In this document: positions 32,092-42,139 of the stretch, one piece after another
Numbering within the stretch: the stretch's first letter is position 1
How the letters are laid out: every line of letters starts with the position of its first letter
Source: Rapana venosa
Lineage: Eukaryota; Mollusca; Gastropoda; Neogastropoda; Muricidae
Reading direction: 5' to 3'
DNA: 64,000 bases
NCBI GenBank assembly: GCA_028751875.1
Contig: CM054158.1
Coordinates: 6,692,861 to 6,756,860 of the forward strand
Notes under the pieces: generated by a model
What the model was told of the DNA's origin: nothing
Database searches by the model: none
Seen by the model: only the letters and a program-made list of their open reading frames with translations
Translations under genes and position numbers: made by a program

Positions 32092-33294
32092 TTACGTGCC
32101 CATACCATCTGAGTTTCTCTTTTTTGCCGTGGTCAGTAGGTCTTCATAGTCACGCACTTGTTGAGTGATCATTCTGCGGACTTCATTGTTGGTGACATGG
32201 TCCTTGTATGAGATGCCAAGGAGCCTTCTGAGGCATCTCATTTCTACTGCTTGGATCCTCCTTTGTAGGTCTGCATTCAGTGTCCATGCTTCACATGCGT
32301 AAAGCATGATTGAGGTGACTAGCGCGTTTAGTAACTTTACCTTGGTTCCGAGAGGGATGTTTCTGTCTCTCCATATGGTCTTCAGTCTTGCCATTGCTGC
32401 TGATGTTTGTGCCGCTCTTGCTAGGATTTCGGTCTTCGATCCCTCCTCACTTATGATGGCTCCAAGGTACTTGAAATGGTCAACTGTCTCCAGTTCTTTT
32501 CCGCTGAGAGTGATCTTGGTGGTGATTGGCTGGGCACTGTTTGACATGAGCTTGGTTTTCTCGGCGCTGATTTCCATGCCGTATCATGAGGATATTTCGT
32601 CCAGTTGCTTCACTAGGTTGGCCAGTTCCTCTTCATTTCCTGCCAGACCGTCAATGTCATCGGCAAACCTGAGGTTGGTGATTGTTCGCCCTCCAATGCT
32701 GACTGTGCCTGTGTGGTCTTCCAAGGCGTCAGTCATGATGCATTCGAGGAAAATGTTAAACAGAGTCGGCGACAGCAGACATCCCTGTCGGCCCCCAACT
32801 GAGGTACGGAACCATTCCCCTACCGTGCCCTGTATGAGTACTGCACTGGTGGCCTTTGAGTAGAGTTCCTTGATGGTGTGGATCAGCTTCTGGCCCATGT
32901 TGAATTTGTTCATGGTGGCCCACAGAGCGTCATGCCATACTCTATTGAAGGCCTTCTTAAAATCAATGAAGACGTGGAAGATGTCTTGTTGATGCTGGCT
33001 GTATTTCTCACACAGAACCCTCAGGTTGAATATCTGTTCTGTGGTGCTTCTATTTGGGCAGAAACCGGCCTGCTCTTCGCCGATGATCTCTTCTGCCTGT
33101 GGTTTCAGCCTGTTCAGGATCACTTTCAGCATGACTTTACTGGCATGACTTATGAGGCTGATTGTCCTGTAGTTTTGGCACTGCTGGAGATTTCCTTTCT
33201 TGGGGAGAGTGATGATGAGTGATTGGGTCCATGGTGTAGGCCACTCTCCGGTCTGCCAGATCTTGTTGCAGATACTTGTAAGGATGTCTGTCAC
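32092..33294 (-). pseudogene. RTE reverse transcriptase and C-terminal domain, one internal stop
   Basis: The frame from 33294 carries PKKGNLQQCQNYRTISLI, EEQAGFCPNRSTTEQIF, FIDFKKAFNRVWHD, GGRQGCLLSPTLFN and RFADDIDGLAGN (catalytic Asp pair present). A single TGA at 32584-32586 interrupts it. The same frame continues at once with YGMEISAEKTKLM, FKYLGAIISEEG and LYACEAWTLNADLQRRIQAVE to 32092. There a one-base slip in an A-run near 32122 leads into the final basic block. Relatively few lesions imply a fairly recent insertion. Confidence 0.9.
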
Positions 33295-34133
33295 TGCTTC
33301 TCCCCCGTGTTGGATCAGCTCTGCTGGGATGTTGTCGATTCCTGCTGATTTTCCTTTCTTCAGCGATCTAATTGCTACTTCTACGTCCTCACGTAGAATT
33401 GGGAAGTTGTCTTTATTCGATGAGGCTTGGCTTGCAAGTACGCTGGGGTCGCCTAGCGTCTGATGATTGTAGAGTTCGGAACAGTATTCCGTCCATCTGC
33501 CAACAATTTCCTTCTTTTCTGTTAGGCAATTCCCTTCTTTGTCCTGGATGTTACTGACTCTTGCCTGTTTGTTTGGTGAGCTCTTTCACAATCTGGTATG
33601 CTCTTCTGCTATTATTCTTTGTCAGGCTCTCTTTGATTTCTGTACATTGTTTCTCTATCCATTCCTCCTTGGTCTTCCTCGTGTCTCTCCTGATCTTCTT
33701 GTTTACTTCTCTGTACTCAACTGCTCCTGTAGTGTTCTTGCTCTTCTTCAGGTCTCGTCTTTTGTCACACATATTCAAGATTTCATCTGTGACCCATGGT
33801 TGTGTTTTTCGGCGATGTTTGCCAAGAAGTATGCTTGCTGTCTCAGTCATCACTGTGTTAAAACTGGTGGTCATCGTTTCGGCATCTTCTTCAAGTGCCA
33901 GCAGTGGTGCGAATTTCCCTCCTTTTGTTGCTTGGAAGGACTCGGCGATGGTGGGATCCTTCAGTCTGTCCAGGTTGAACTTGAGTCTGGTGTTCTTTGT
34001 CTTATTGATCTTCAATCGGACTCTTAAGTTCAGGAGCTCGAGGTCATGATCGCTGCCCATGTCTGCACCTGGGAATGTCCTCATCTTGGCTCTGTTGATG
34101 CCAGATCGAAAACAGTTCTGCACCAGGATGTAG

Positions 34134-34892
34134 TCAGTCTGGTTGTGATGGATCCCATTGGGTGCATGCCATGTCCAGCGTCGGGATGCCTTGTGTTCTC
34201 CAAGGGTATTGGCGAGCAAATTCCAGTAGTTGGAGTCCTCGCTCATTGGTCATCGCATTACAGGAGGGACCGCAGAATTTGCCCCAGTCTTTCAGTGCGT
34301 CTCCGCCCACCTTGGCGTTCCAGTCTCCCTGGATGATCAAGATGTCTTTCTTGTTCATCTTATCGATGATGCCCTGTAGTTGGTTGTAGAATTCCTCTAC
34401 GACTTCATCATCGTGATCCGTTGTTGGTGCGTAGGCTTGAATCACTGTGATGTTGAATGGGGCTGCCCTGAGGCGGATGGCCATAAGCCGGCTGTTTACT
34501 GGGTAGTATCCTATTACCGAGTTCTTGATGTTCTTGTTGACAAGCATGCCTACGCCATTGATATGCTTGTCCTGCTCCCCGCTATAGAAGAGCATATGAC
34601 CCTCGTCAGTATGGTGTTCACCGTGCTCTTTCCATCTGACCTCACAGAGACCTACCAGATGCCAGGTGTACCTGTCCAGCTCGTATAGCAGTTCTTGGAG
34701 TTTGCCTGTTTGGGCCAGACTTCTGACGTTCCACGTTGCGATGGTGATGTAGTCCCTTCCTCTGATTTTAGTTGTAGGGGTTCCACCAGTAGCACACTTG
34801 GCGCCTCCGCCCTGGTGGCAGACGGAAGGCGCGGTCCTTGTTGACCCGGGCGGCGACCGATCCGGTATATTCTTTATTTTCGTCAGTTCCAT
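34134..34892 (-). pseudogene. RTE apurinic-type endonuclease domain
   Basis: 252 open codons. Signature blocks include ITIATWNVRSL near residue 50, LVGLCEVRWKEHG near 80 (catalytic Glu region), ITVIQAYAPTTDHDDE near 150 and ILIIQGDWNAKVGGDA near 185. The final catalytic block SDHDLELLNL lies in the next frame (33551-34246), so a frameshift falls between 34134 and 34246. The enzyme would nick target DNA to prime reverse transcription. Confidence 0.88.
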
Positions 34893-35140
34893 TTAGCGTG
34901 TCTTGGGCAAAAGTAGCCTGGCGGCGCCCATCTCTCTCCAGGCGTGATTTTTGGGTTGGGTTGACTCCCCACATGTCACAGGTGGTACCGGGTTACATGG
35001 TTCCATAGAAAGAGAAGGGTAACTGTGATATCTAAGTAGGGAACCTGTCGTAGAAGGTTGTCCCTAAAAGTCACTGTATTTTTTTCCTTTCCAAGAAAAG
35101 GAAGGGAGTTGAATTGATGTGTACCCTCGTGCTATTCCAG

Positions 35141-35240
35141 CCCTATAAAGAGTGACAACAAGGGCTGCCGCTTGATGACCAAGATGGGGTGGAAGCCTGG
35201 AACTGGGCTGGGCAAAACGAAATCTGGAATTTTAGAGCCT
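35141..35240 (+). CDS. G-patch protein gene, exon d (G-patch core)
   Basis: A 100-nt exon between TATTCCAG and CCT|GTGAGT. The first base completes the Val codon begun in exon c. It encodes PIKSDNKGCRLMTKMGWKPG then TGLGKTKSGILEP, a textbook G-patch: aromatic MGW, GxGLGK, and the conserved hydrophobic before Pro. G-patch motifs bind and activate DEAH-box RNA helicases, so a nuclear role in RNA processing or ribosome biogenesis is likely (family knowledge). It ends in phase 0, as exon e needs. This exon is the firmest evidence that the gene is real. Confidence 0.88.
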
Positions 35241-35319
35241 GTGAGTACTGAGGGTGTTGTATGATTCTCTGTGCAAGCGCACAAGCCTGTTTGGATATTG
35301 TTTTTTGTTTTGTACTGTA

Positions 35320-35945
35320 TTGCGTTGCAGTGTATTGTATTGTATTGTATTGTATTGTATTGTATTGTACTGTATTATATTGTATTGTTCTATAGTATAT
35401 TGTTTTGTACTGTATTGTGTTGCAGTGTATTGTATTGCTCTGTACTGTATTGTATTGTATTGTTCTATAGTATATTGTATTGTACTGTATTGTGTTGCAG
35501 TGTATTGTATTGCTCTGTATTGTATTGTATTGTTCTATAGTATATTGTTTTGTACTGTATTGTGTTGCAATGTATTGTATTGCTCTGTACTGTATTATAT
35601 TGTATTGTTCTATAGTATATTGTTTTGTACTGTATTGTGTTGCAATGTATTGTATTGCACTGTACTGTATTATATGGTATTGTTCTATAGTATATTGTAC
35701 TGTATTGTGTTGCAATGTATTGTATTGCACTGTACTGTATTATATGGTATTGTTCTATAGTATATTGTATTGTACTGTATTGTGTTGCTTTGTTCTGTAT
35801 TGTATTGTACCGTATCACACGGTGTTGTTTTGTACTGTCTTGTTTTTTGTGGTATTGCACTGTACTTTATTGTATAGTACTCTGTTGCATTGTACTCTGT
35901 TGTATTGTACTCTATTTGCTGTATTGTATTGTACTGTATTGTACT
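35320..35945 (+). repeat. TGTAT pentanucleotide satellite with 70/75-bp higher-order unit
   Basis: About 625 bp built of TTGTA pentamers. The word TTCTATAG recurs at 35388, 35463, 35533, 35608, 35683 and 35753, giving spacings of 75, 70, 75, 75 and 70 (14 or 15 pentamers). Long frames on both strands are translations of the repeat. It starts 80 bp after the splice donor of exon d. Confidence 0.97.
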
Positions 35946-35974
35946 GTCACCTATGTACTCCTTCTCGTCCCTCC

Positions 35975-36221
35975 GCTCTGCTGTAGATACCATGTGCTTA
36001 GGAATACCGAGGTTTAACTGTCGCTCTTTCTCTGTTTCTTGTCCAGTGAGCTGAATGACCTCCCTCTCTCCCTTCGCCAAAAGCCTACTTATGACACTTT
36101 CAAATCCAGCCTCCAGACATATTTATTCCAAACCTAAGATTTTTTCCCTCCTGTTTCATCTCAAATTGTCCCTGCCTTCAACAGCCAAAATCCCCACCAC
36201 CCTGCCAAAGTGTATAACCTT

Positions 36222-36255
<34 letters not shown>

Positions 36256-36395
36256 CGCGTGTGTGTACATTTGAATTTGTTGACTCTGTTAATTGGTATT
36301 GGTTGTATGTGTATGGGTGTGTTGTACGCAAGCGCTTTGATTTGTTTTTGCAAGATATAGCGCTATATAAATTCCATTCATTATTATTATTATTA
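35975..36395 (+). mobile_element. L2-like LINE 3' end
   Basis: Reads through the end of the polymerase (NDLPLSLRQKPTYDTFKSSLQTYLF-like, 36050-36130), a 3' UTR with (GT)n and (GC)n, and ends AGCGCTATATAAATTCCATT with (ATT)n. Confidence 0.8.
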
Positions 36396-36775
36396 TATAC
36401 TGCTTTCAGTCACAGCAGATCTCTCTGCATGGAATCAAGGCTGCCCTCCCCAGGAAGAGCATGTTGCCATAAGAGCAGGGCCACCCTTTTTTAGTTTAAA
36501 TGGTCGTGTCTGCATGTGTGTTTATTTCCTTAAAAGAGTGGCTGTCTTCTGCAGATTTTTTCCAGAGACAACTCTCTTGTTGCCGTGGATTTTATTATTA
36601 TTTTATACATGTTGTGCACAGGGCCACAGTTTATCATGTCATCCAAAAGACTAGATTCCAGACTAGCACTCAAAATTTAGTGAATGGGGGACAGGCTTGG
36701 TCACAAAGAGGGATATAAACCCACAATTATTGCTTTCTAGGCAGGTGCATTACTTCTAGACTGCCGATCCACGGA
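36395..36775 (-). repeat. SINE family 4
   Basis: Abuts the LINE tail on its left. GGCTGCCCTCCCCAGGAAGAG, GACAACTCTCTTGTTGCCGT and the head at 36735-36775 (CTAGGCAGGTGCATTACTTC) are recognisable; the B box is decayed. Confidence 0.75.
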
Positions 36776-36854
36776 TACTCCAGAGGTCTGGTTTACAGGC
36801 ATAATTTTGTGATGGTGTCTGTATTACAGGAATTGTGCTATCACTTTGTAGCCG

Positions 36855-37541
36855 GGTGGACCTTCGGCTACACTTAACTTAGGTTGAAATAGCCAAACCA
36901 ATATTAGTCTTGTGGTCAATATATATTCAGTTTCCTCAACTCTCTATGTAAACTGTCATTATTGCTAGAAAAGCAGTTCTAATTTTTATTTAAGGAATCT
37001 TTAATAAATCATATTATTGTGCCATTGAAGAACATGTGGAATAAACTCTATTTATATCCATAAAACAGCTCATATTAAGTAGTAGTAGATTGCAAGGCAT
37101 AAGGTGTACACAATGTGCCAGTCCTAAAAGTTAGCTAACCGCTGTTCCTTGTTGTAAACAAGTTTGAATTGTCGAACTAAATTCTACCATATGCAGACAT
37201 AAAAATATAAATGTATGGTATGTTTTGGGTTTTGTTATGAATATAAGATTGGAAGATGTTAGTATGGATAATTTGTAGTATTAGAGATCGTTATATTTTC
37301 GATCATACGAACAGCTTTAAGAAGATTGCTTGGGTGCAAGCAGACCAGAAACTGTGTTTTCGCACCACTGGTTTATTAGGAATATCTCCTCTCACCGACA
37401 TCTGTGGTTTATAATATGCACATGTATACAAACTGTTGTGCATATCCTTCTTTTTCTAGTCATAAAGTATTTAGTTTTGTTGAAGTTTTATTTCCGAAAG
37501 TTATAGTGTGCAGCTGTTAAAAGTGTATCTAGTCGGAGGCT
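36855..37541 (-). mobile_element. Third copy of the unclassified element (3' part, inverted)
   Basis: The reverse complement matches 8945-9180, 9556-9917 and 10320-10415 in order. The two missing blocks are internal deletions here or insertions there. It begins at the same terminal word (minus strand ...AAGTTAAGTGTAG) as the right end at 10419 and lacks the ORF half. Confidence 0.7.
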
Positions 37542-37818
37542 TTGTTACGAAGCTGTTTGAAGACACCTGATGACTTCTGTGATGAAAAGAAGATTGGAGA
37601 GGGGGGTGGGGGGTGTTAGTCATTTAAAATTGCCCAGTGTCTGGAGTGTCAGACTGACGATGTGAAGTGAATGGAGGGTGTAGGTTCAATAGTTTTGTCC
37701 ATTAAAAGATTTCCGCCGCCCCTGGAGTTAACATTTCTTCCATTCCCTGAGACTTTAAAGCAAGTCATCCCCAAAGTCAGAATGTGGTACCTAAATGATG
37801 GGGAAAGACAGTCACACA

Positions 37819-38330
37819 CTCAAAAATCTCGCCATCGGTAAACTGTGGAGCTCTAGCCAAGGAACAACACACACTCAAAAATCTCGCCACTGGTGAACTG
37901 TGGAGCTCTAGCCAAGGAACAACACACACTCAAAAATCTCGCCACTGGTAAATGTGGAGCTCTAGCCCAAAGGGAAAAACCCCCACACTCAAAAAACTCG
38001 CCATGGTTAAAAATGTGGAGCTTAGCCCAAAGGGAACAACACACACTCAAAAATCTCGCCACTGGTAAACTGTGGAGCTCTAGCCAAGGAACAACACACA
38101 CTCAAAAATCTCGCCACTGGTAAACTGTGGAGCTCTAGCCAAGGAACAACACACACTCAAAAATCTCGCCACTGGTAAACTGTGGAGCTCTAGCCAAGGA
38201 ACAACACACACTCAAAAATCTCGCCACTGGTAAACTGTGGAGCTCTAGCCAAGGAACAACACACACTCAAAAATCTCACCATTGGTAAACTGTGGAGCTC
38301 TAGCCAACCAACAACACACTCTCAAAAATG
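37819..38330 (-). repeat. 55-bp minisatellite derived from SINE family 1 tail
   Basis: Unit starts (CTCAAAAATCTCGCC) at 37819, 37874, 37929, 37988, 38046, 38101, 38156, 38211, 38266 and a partial at 38321; seven of the nine spacings are exactly 55. On the minus strand the unit reads TGTTGTTCCTTGGCTAGAGC, then TCCACAGTTTACCAGTGGCG, the long-tail module of SINE family 1. The middle two units are slightly longer and diverged. Confidence 0.95.
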
Positions 38331-38989
38331 AAGTCACATGTGCAAATGTTGCACTAACATCTTTATCACTAGTTATTCTTGGTGTCCATTAAAAGGACTT
38401 TTTTTCTTTCTGGAGTTAACATTTGTTCCATTACTGTTCACATGCAAGTTGGAAAGTTTAACCATGGTCATACATGGAAATGGGCACTTGTCGTCTTTTG
38501 CACACGTTTGAAAAAAAACCCATATTCTTTTGTAAAATGCATAAGTCAGCAATGGCGTATTTAGAAACCCATTCCCTTGACCTTTTAGCAGGCCAATAGG
38601 TTTGCTTTCCTCACTTTACTATACCCTTTGCTCTCCTCTTTACTTTGAACAACTGATTGTAATCAGGCATGATGATCAGGGATAATGAGGAAGATGCAAT
38701 GATTTGATGCTGCTATAGAAGTGCATATGCTCTGAGACTACTTGACATGGTTGTACTCTTTGCTTACTATCATAATATATCCCAGCGTCAACCAGGCCAG
38801 AGAGATAGAGACACCTGCAGTGTTGGTCAGGTAATTTAAGTAACACTCTCAAAATCGCATCCCTAAAGTGGATTCTTGAGTTGTTTTGGCATTCTTTCAT
38901 TTTGTCTCCTGTATCGTTAGGGACAATTGTCATTGTGTCATAATGTTAAGTGATGACTGGAAATGACTGTATGGATGCTTGTGTTGCAG
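38331..38989. other. Last intron, 3' part, nothing recognised
   Basis: No transposon identified. Ends in GCTTGTGTTGCAG, the acceptor for exon e. Confidence 0.5.
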
Positions 38990-39106
38990 ATCATGTACCA
39001 GTTAAGGAGCGGAGAGAGCAGAAGGGCAGGACTGGGCTCCTCCAAAAATGTGGACAGATTCATCAACTCCACCCTGAACAGCAAGGTCACAGCTTTGAGC
39101 TTGTGA
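38990..39106 (+). CDS. G-patch protein gene, exon e (C-terminus and stop)
   Basis: Starts in phase 0 after GTTGCAG and encodes 38 residues (IMYQLRSGESRRAGLGSSKN then VDRFINSTLNSKVTALSL), with stop TGA at 39104-39106. The RRAGLG continues the G-patch: after the Glu-Pro of exon d, a basic stretch followed by GLG is the usual end of the motif. The protein therefore ends about 25 residues after the G-patch. Exons a-e total 918 nt, exactly 306 codons with stop. Which G-patch family member it is, I cannot say. Confidence 0.85.
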   Translation: MMYQLRSGESRRAGLGSSKNVDRFINSTLNSKVTALSL

Positions 39107-39147
39107 TGGGGGGAAAAAATCACCTGTCTAGCGAAGCAACCCCACAT

Positions 39148-39153
39148 AATAAA
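39148..39153 (+). terminator. Polyadenylation signal AATAAA
   Basis: AATAAA 42 bp after the stop codon of the G-patch gene. Cleavage would fall just before the LINE that starts near 39185, giving a very short 3' UTR. Confidence 0.6.
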
Positions 39154-39184
39154 ACATCATCAAATCAACCATCATTTTTACACA

Positions 39185-40920
39185 GATGACTCTCTGAGAT
39201 TTATCTGCCTTTGCGCCTGTCGGCAGCACTGGGCGTGGCTCTGTGTTTGAATGCTGGATGTGTGTGTTTTTCTGCTTCCTTTCCAGAAATTTTTACATCT
39301 TCTTGTTCGTGTTTTCACCCCGAGTTATTTGGTCAGAACATTTTTCTTTGTTATTATCTACTTTTTGAGATATTTCGATGTATAATTTTCATCTTTGTTT
39401 GAATTGTTCAAAATTTCGATTCGACTGATGAATTGTGTTTACCTGACTGTGCTGGTCTTTGTGACCCATTTTAATCTGACCCTACTGCCGTTCAACAAAT
39501 TGCACGTGATTCATAAACTGACACCACCCCCATCAATCAAGTCTAGTGTGTGTTGTTCTGCTACCATGGCAGTGAGAGCCGCGGACATTAGAGCTATGCT
39601 CGCACCTGAGATTTGTCAAAATCAGTACACACTTGCTCCTGATATTAAGCAGCTTATAACACACTTAGGCATTCATCGCCGCAAAACCAGACGGGGAACA
39701 CGGGCAGGCCGACGTCATCGCCAGTGGTGGGCTTCCCTCTCCCGTGTCTCCCCCCTCACCTCTGACGTCACTTCTGTCACCCCTGACAACGCTTCTTCCC
39801 CATGCTGCCGTCCACCCGCCCCTTCAGCTTTTGATTTTTCTGTTGTTTGTGACTCTGATAATGTTTTTTGTTCTGATGATGATGATGATGATGTATATCA
39901 TGATGTGTTTCAAACACTGAATCCCCTGATTAGCACAGTTCTTTCACCATCTTCTACTCCTGATTCACCATCCTAACTCTTGTCTGTTCTTCTGCTAGCC
40001 GCATCTTCACCATCGCCTTCGTCCTCTTCCTCCGATTCTTGTCCAAACTCACCACTTTCATCTTCAACCTCTCCACCTCCTTCAGATCTCCTTCAAGTTT
40101 GTTTTTTCAATGTGCAGTCTGTCTGTCCAAATGAACCAACTACATTTCTGATTTCATCTCTGAAAAAAACATTGACTTAACCTTCCTCACCGAAACTTGG
40201 CTTAAACCACATGGCCATGAGCCAAAAATAAAACAGCTGACTCCTCCTGGATATAAAACTATTTCTTTTCCCCGACTCTCTCGAGGAGGTGGGATTGCCA
40301 TCATTCTCAAAGACATATTGGAACCATCTCTTTCTTTCAGTCACAACCTTCAATTCTCACATTAATTTTTTGAAGTTTGCGAAATCAGTCTCAACCTACC
40401 TGGCCACTCTATTACTATCTGCTGCCTTTACCGTCCACCTCCCAGCTGTAAAAACAACCTAACATCTTCTCTTTTTCACCAAGAATTCCAGTCACTCCTC
40501 GACCACTACAGCCTCTCTCCCACTAAACTTATAATTCTTGGTGACTTCAACTTCCATTTCGACAACCAGTCTTCTCCAGATGTCAAACATCTTTCTCTGT
40601 CCAACCATTCTCTCTCTCAACTGGTAAGCGAAGCAACGCACAGATCTGGTCATATTTTAGACTGGCTGATCCTATCACCCTGCTAAAGTATATGACCTGT
40701 GTGTGTGTGTGTGTGCTTTTGAAAAACATTTGACTATTGCAAATTTATTTCATAGATTTGGTCTACAGCATACCATGTTTGTAATATCTGTTTGATCTAT
40801 TGATTATTTGTCATTGGTTGTATGACTGTGTAAGATTAGTCGAATGCATGCGCTTTGATTTGTCATTGCAAGATATAGCACTATATAAGTTCCATTTATT
40901 ATTATTATTATTATAATATT
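39185..40920 (+). mobile_element. L2-like LINE, 5' part joined to 3' tail (internal deletion)
   Basis: An open frame from ATG 39567 (MAVRAADIRAMLAPEICQNQ) has a basic block KTRRGTRAGRRHR, a Ser/Pro/Asp-rich tail and stops at 39976. Then comes an AP endonuclease domain in broken frames: LQVCFFNVQSVCPNE (40100), FLTETWLKPHG (40180), SRGGGIAIIL (40280), ICCLYRPP (40430), KLIILGDFNFHFD (40530), RSGHILDWLI (40645). At about 40672 it jumps directly to the 3' UTR with (GT)n and ends AGATATAGCACTATATAAGT, (ATT)n at 40920. The whole reverse transcriptase is missing. The frame 39567-39976 may be the ORF1-like or linker part of this family. Confidence 0.82.
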
Positions 40921-40989
40921 GTTGTGAACGAGTTTGGTTGTTGTGTTCGTTTTCATCTCTTTACCCTTTGTTCTTGTCTTCACGTTGTG

Positions 40990-41300
40990 ATGGACGCTAT
41001 AGCCGAGTGGTTAAGACTGTTCAGCTTCAATCCTATGGGTCCAGGAAGTCGTGGGTTTGAGTCTCGGTGGCGTCTGGTAAATTAAAGGTAGGGATTTTAC
41101 CGTCTCCCAGGTCAACTTCAAGTGCACACCTGCCAGTAGTTCCCTTCGTGTGTATGTATATTGAAGGGATTAGGAGATGTTGATTTTTTAAAGTTTTTTT
41201 TTTACTTGGAAGTGAATGTAGCTGAAAATGAATACTGTGACAGCTCCCGGTGTGGCCTTCGTGGTTGGTTGGGTTATAAACAGCATGAAATGAAATGAAG
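40990..41300 (+). repeat. tRNA-derived SINE, family 5
   Basis: Starts GACGCTATAGCCGAGTGGTT (A box) with B box GGGTTTGAGTCTC at 41053, like a long-arm Leu/Ser tRNA. Then comes a non-tRNA body (CCGTCTCCCAGGTCAACTTC, CCTTCGTGGTTGGTTGGGTT) ending GAAATGAAATGAAG. Only one copy is seen here, so the family boundary is tentative. Confidence 0.65.
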
Positions 41301-41624
41301 CATTTGGCCTTGCACAGATCTACACATGTGCATGAATGCTAAATAAATGCAAGCTGTGCAAGTAAAAAGGTTGTCTTGTTATTATGATCTTACTTTGGTG
41401 TGTTGCTGCTGATGCCTCAACTGTTCCAACTGAGATTGTGGTGAGGGTGAAAATAAAAGGAACAATGCAATCTAACCACACACACGTACACACAGACACA
41501 CACACACCCGTCTGATATCACAACTTGTGAAAAGACGTTAAATGAAGTTGAACAGACACACACACACACACACACAACTACACTGACATACCAAAGTGGC
41601 GTATGCACACTTGTATTGCGCACC
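41301..41624. other. Spacer with (AC)n runs
   Basis: AC-rich stretches at 41478-41510 and 41553-41578; nothing else. Confidence 0.5.
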
Positions 41625-41705
41625 ACTTTCAGTCAGGGCAGACACTTCTCTGTGAAGTTCAGGCTGCTCTCCTTGGGGAGAGGGCGTCACTTCCAGAGCA
41701 GTGCC
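41625..41705 (-). repeat. SINE family 4 fragment
   Basis: CACTTTCAGTCAGGGCAGAC to CTCCTTGGGGAGAGGGCGTC, the 3' portion only. Confidence 0.6.
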
Positions 41706-41774
41706 ATGTGCATGCATTCACTCACAGACGCGTAAGTGTATGCATGTACGCGCACACACATAAACACGCACACA

Positions 41775-42050
41775 AATAATAATACCAAATGGAGTTTATA
41801 TAGCGCTGAATATTATACAGACATATCAAAGCATTTGCACTCAACTCATTCTTACACAGTCATGCAACCAATAGCAAATACACACACAAACACGCACATA
41901 ATAATAATAGTAATAATAATAAATGGAACTTATATAGCACTATATTTTGCAAAGACAAATCACGCATGCATTCAACCTAATCTAACACAGTCATGCAATC
42001 AATGATAAATAATCAATAGTTTAAACAAACAGATATTACAAACATGGTGC
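41775..42050 (-). repeat. Two L2-like LINE tails in tandem
   Basis: GGAGTTTATATAGCGCTGAA at 41792 and GGAACTTATATAGCACTATA at 41925, each preceded by (ATA)n, both pointing to the minus strand. Confidence 0.7.
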
Positions 42051-42139
42051 GCTGCAGACAAAATCTATTACACACACACGTTGAATAGAATGACAGCCCT
42101 GATAATTATGGTCGGCTGGGCTATATTACGTGACACGAA

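Larger units (their letters stand above)
31858..35000 (-). mobile_element. Full-length RTE-like LINE with target duplications, 3143 bp
   Basis: TTCCAT is repeated at 31852-31857 and 35001-35006. The 5' end is on the right (minus strand CCATGTAACCCGG) and the 3' end ends GACCAGTGAACAGTGAA. Minus-strand order: N-terminal segment, AP endonuclease (34134-34892), linker with the SDHDLELL motif (33551-34246), reverse transcriptase (32584-33294), C-terminal domain (32092-32577) and the GKRRRGRQ block to the stop at about 31858. Length and two-domain layout fit the RTE clade; clade is inference. Frameshifts and one TGA make it inactive. It sits in the intron between exons c and d of the G-patch gene, opposite strand. 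Confidence 0.92.

Noticed and set aside
32306..34688. Several plus-strand ORFs of 100-185 codons
   Set aside because: Antisense shadows of the RTE endonuclease and polymerase.
35143..35986. Long Cys/Tyr/Ile/Leu-rich frames on both strands (up to 168 codons)
   Set aside because: Open only because the TGTAT repeat lacks stops in some frames.
8945..37541. Giant inverted repeat of 28 kb spacing
   Set aside because: The inverted match is two copies of a dispersed element in opposite orientation, not a structural palindrome.
37819..38330. Possible CRISPR array (regular 55-bp period)
   Set aside because: Repeats are directly tandem with no unique spacers, in animal DNA, and match a SINE tail.
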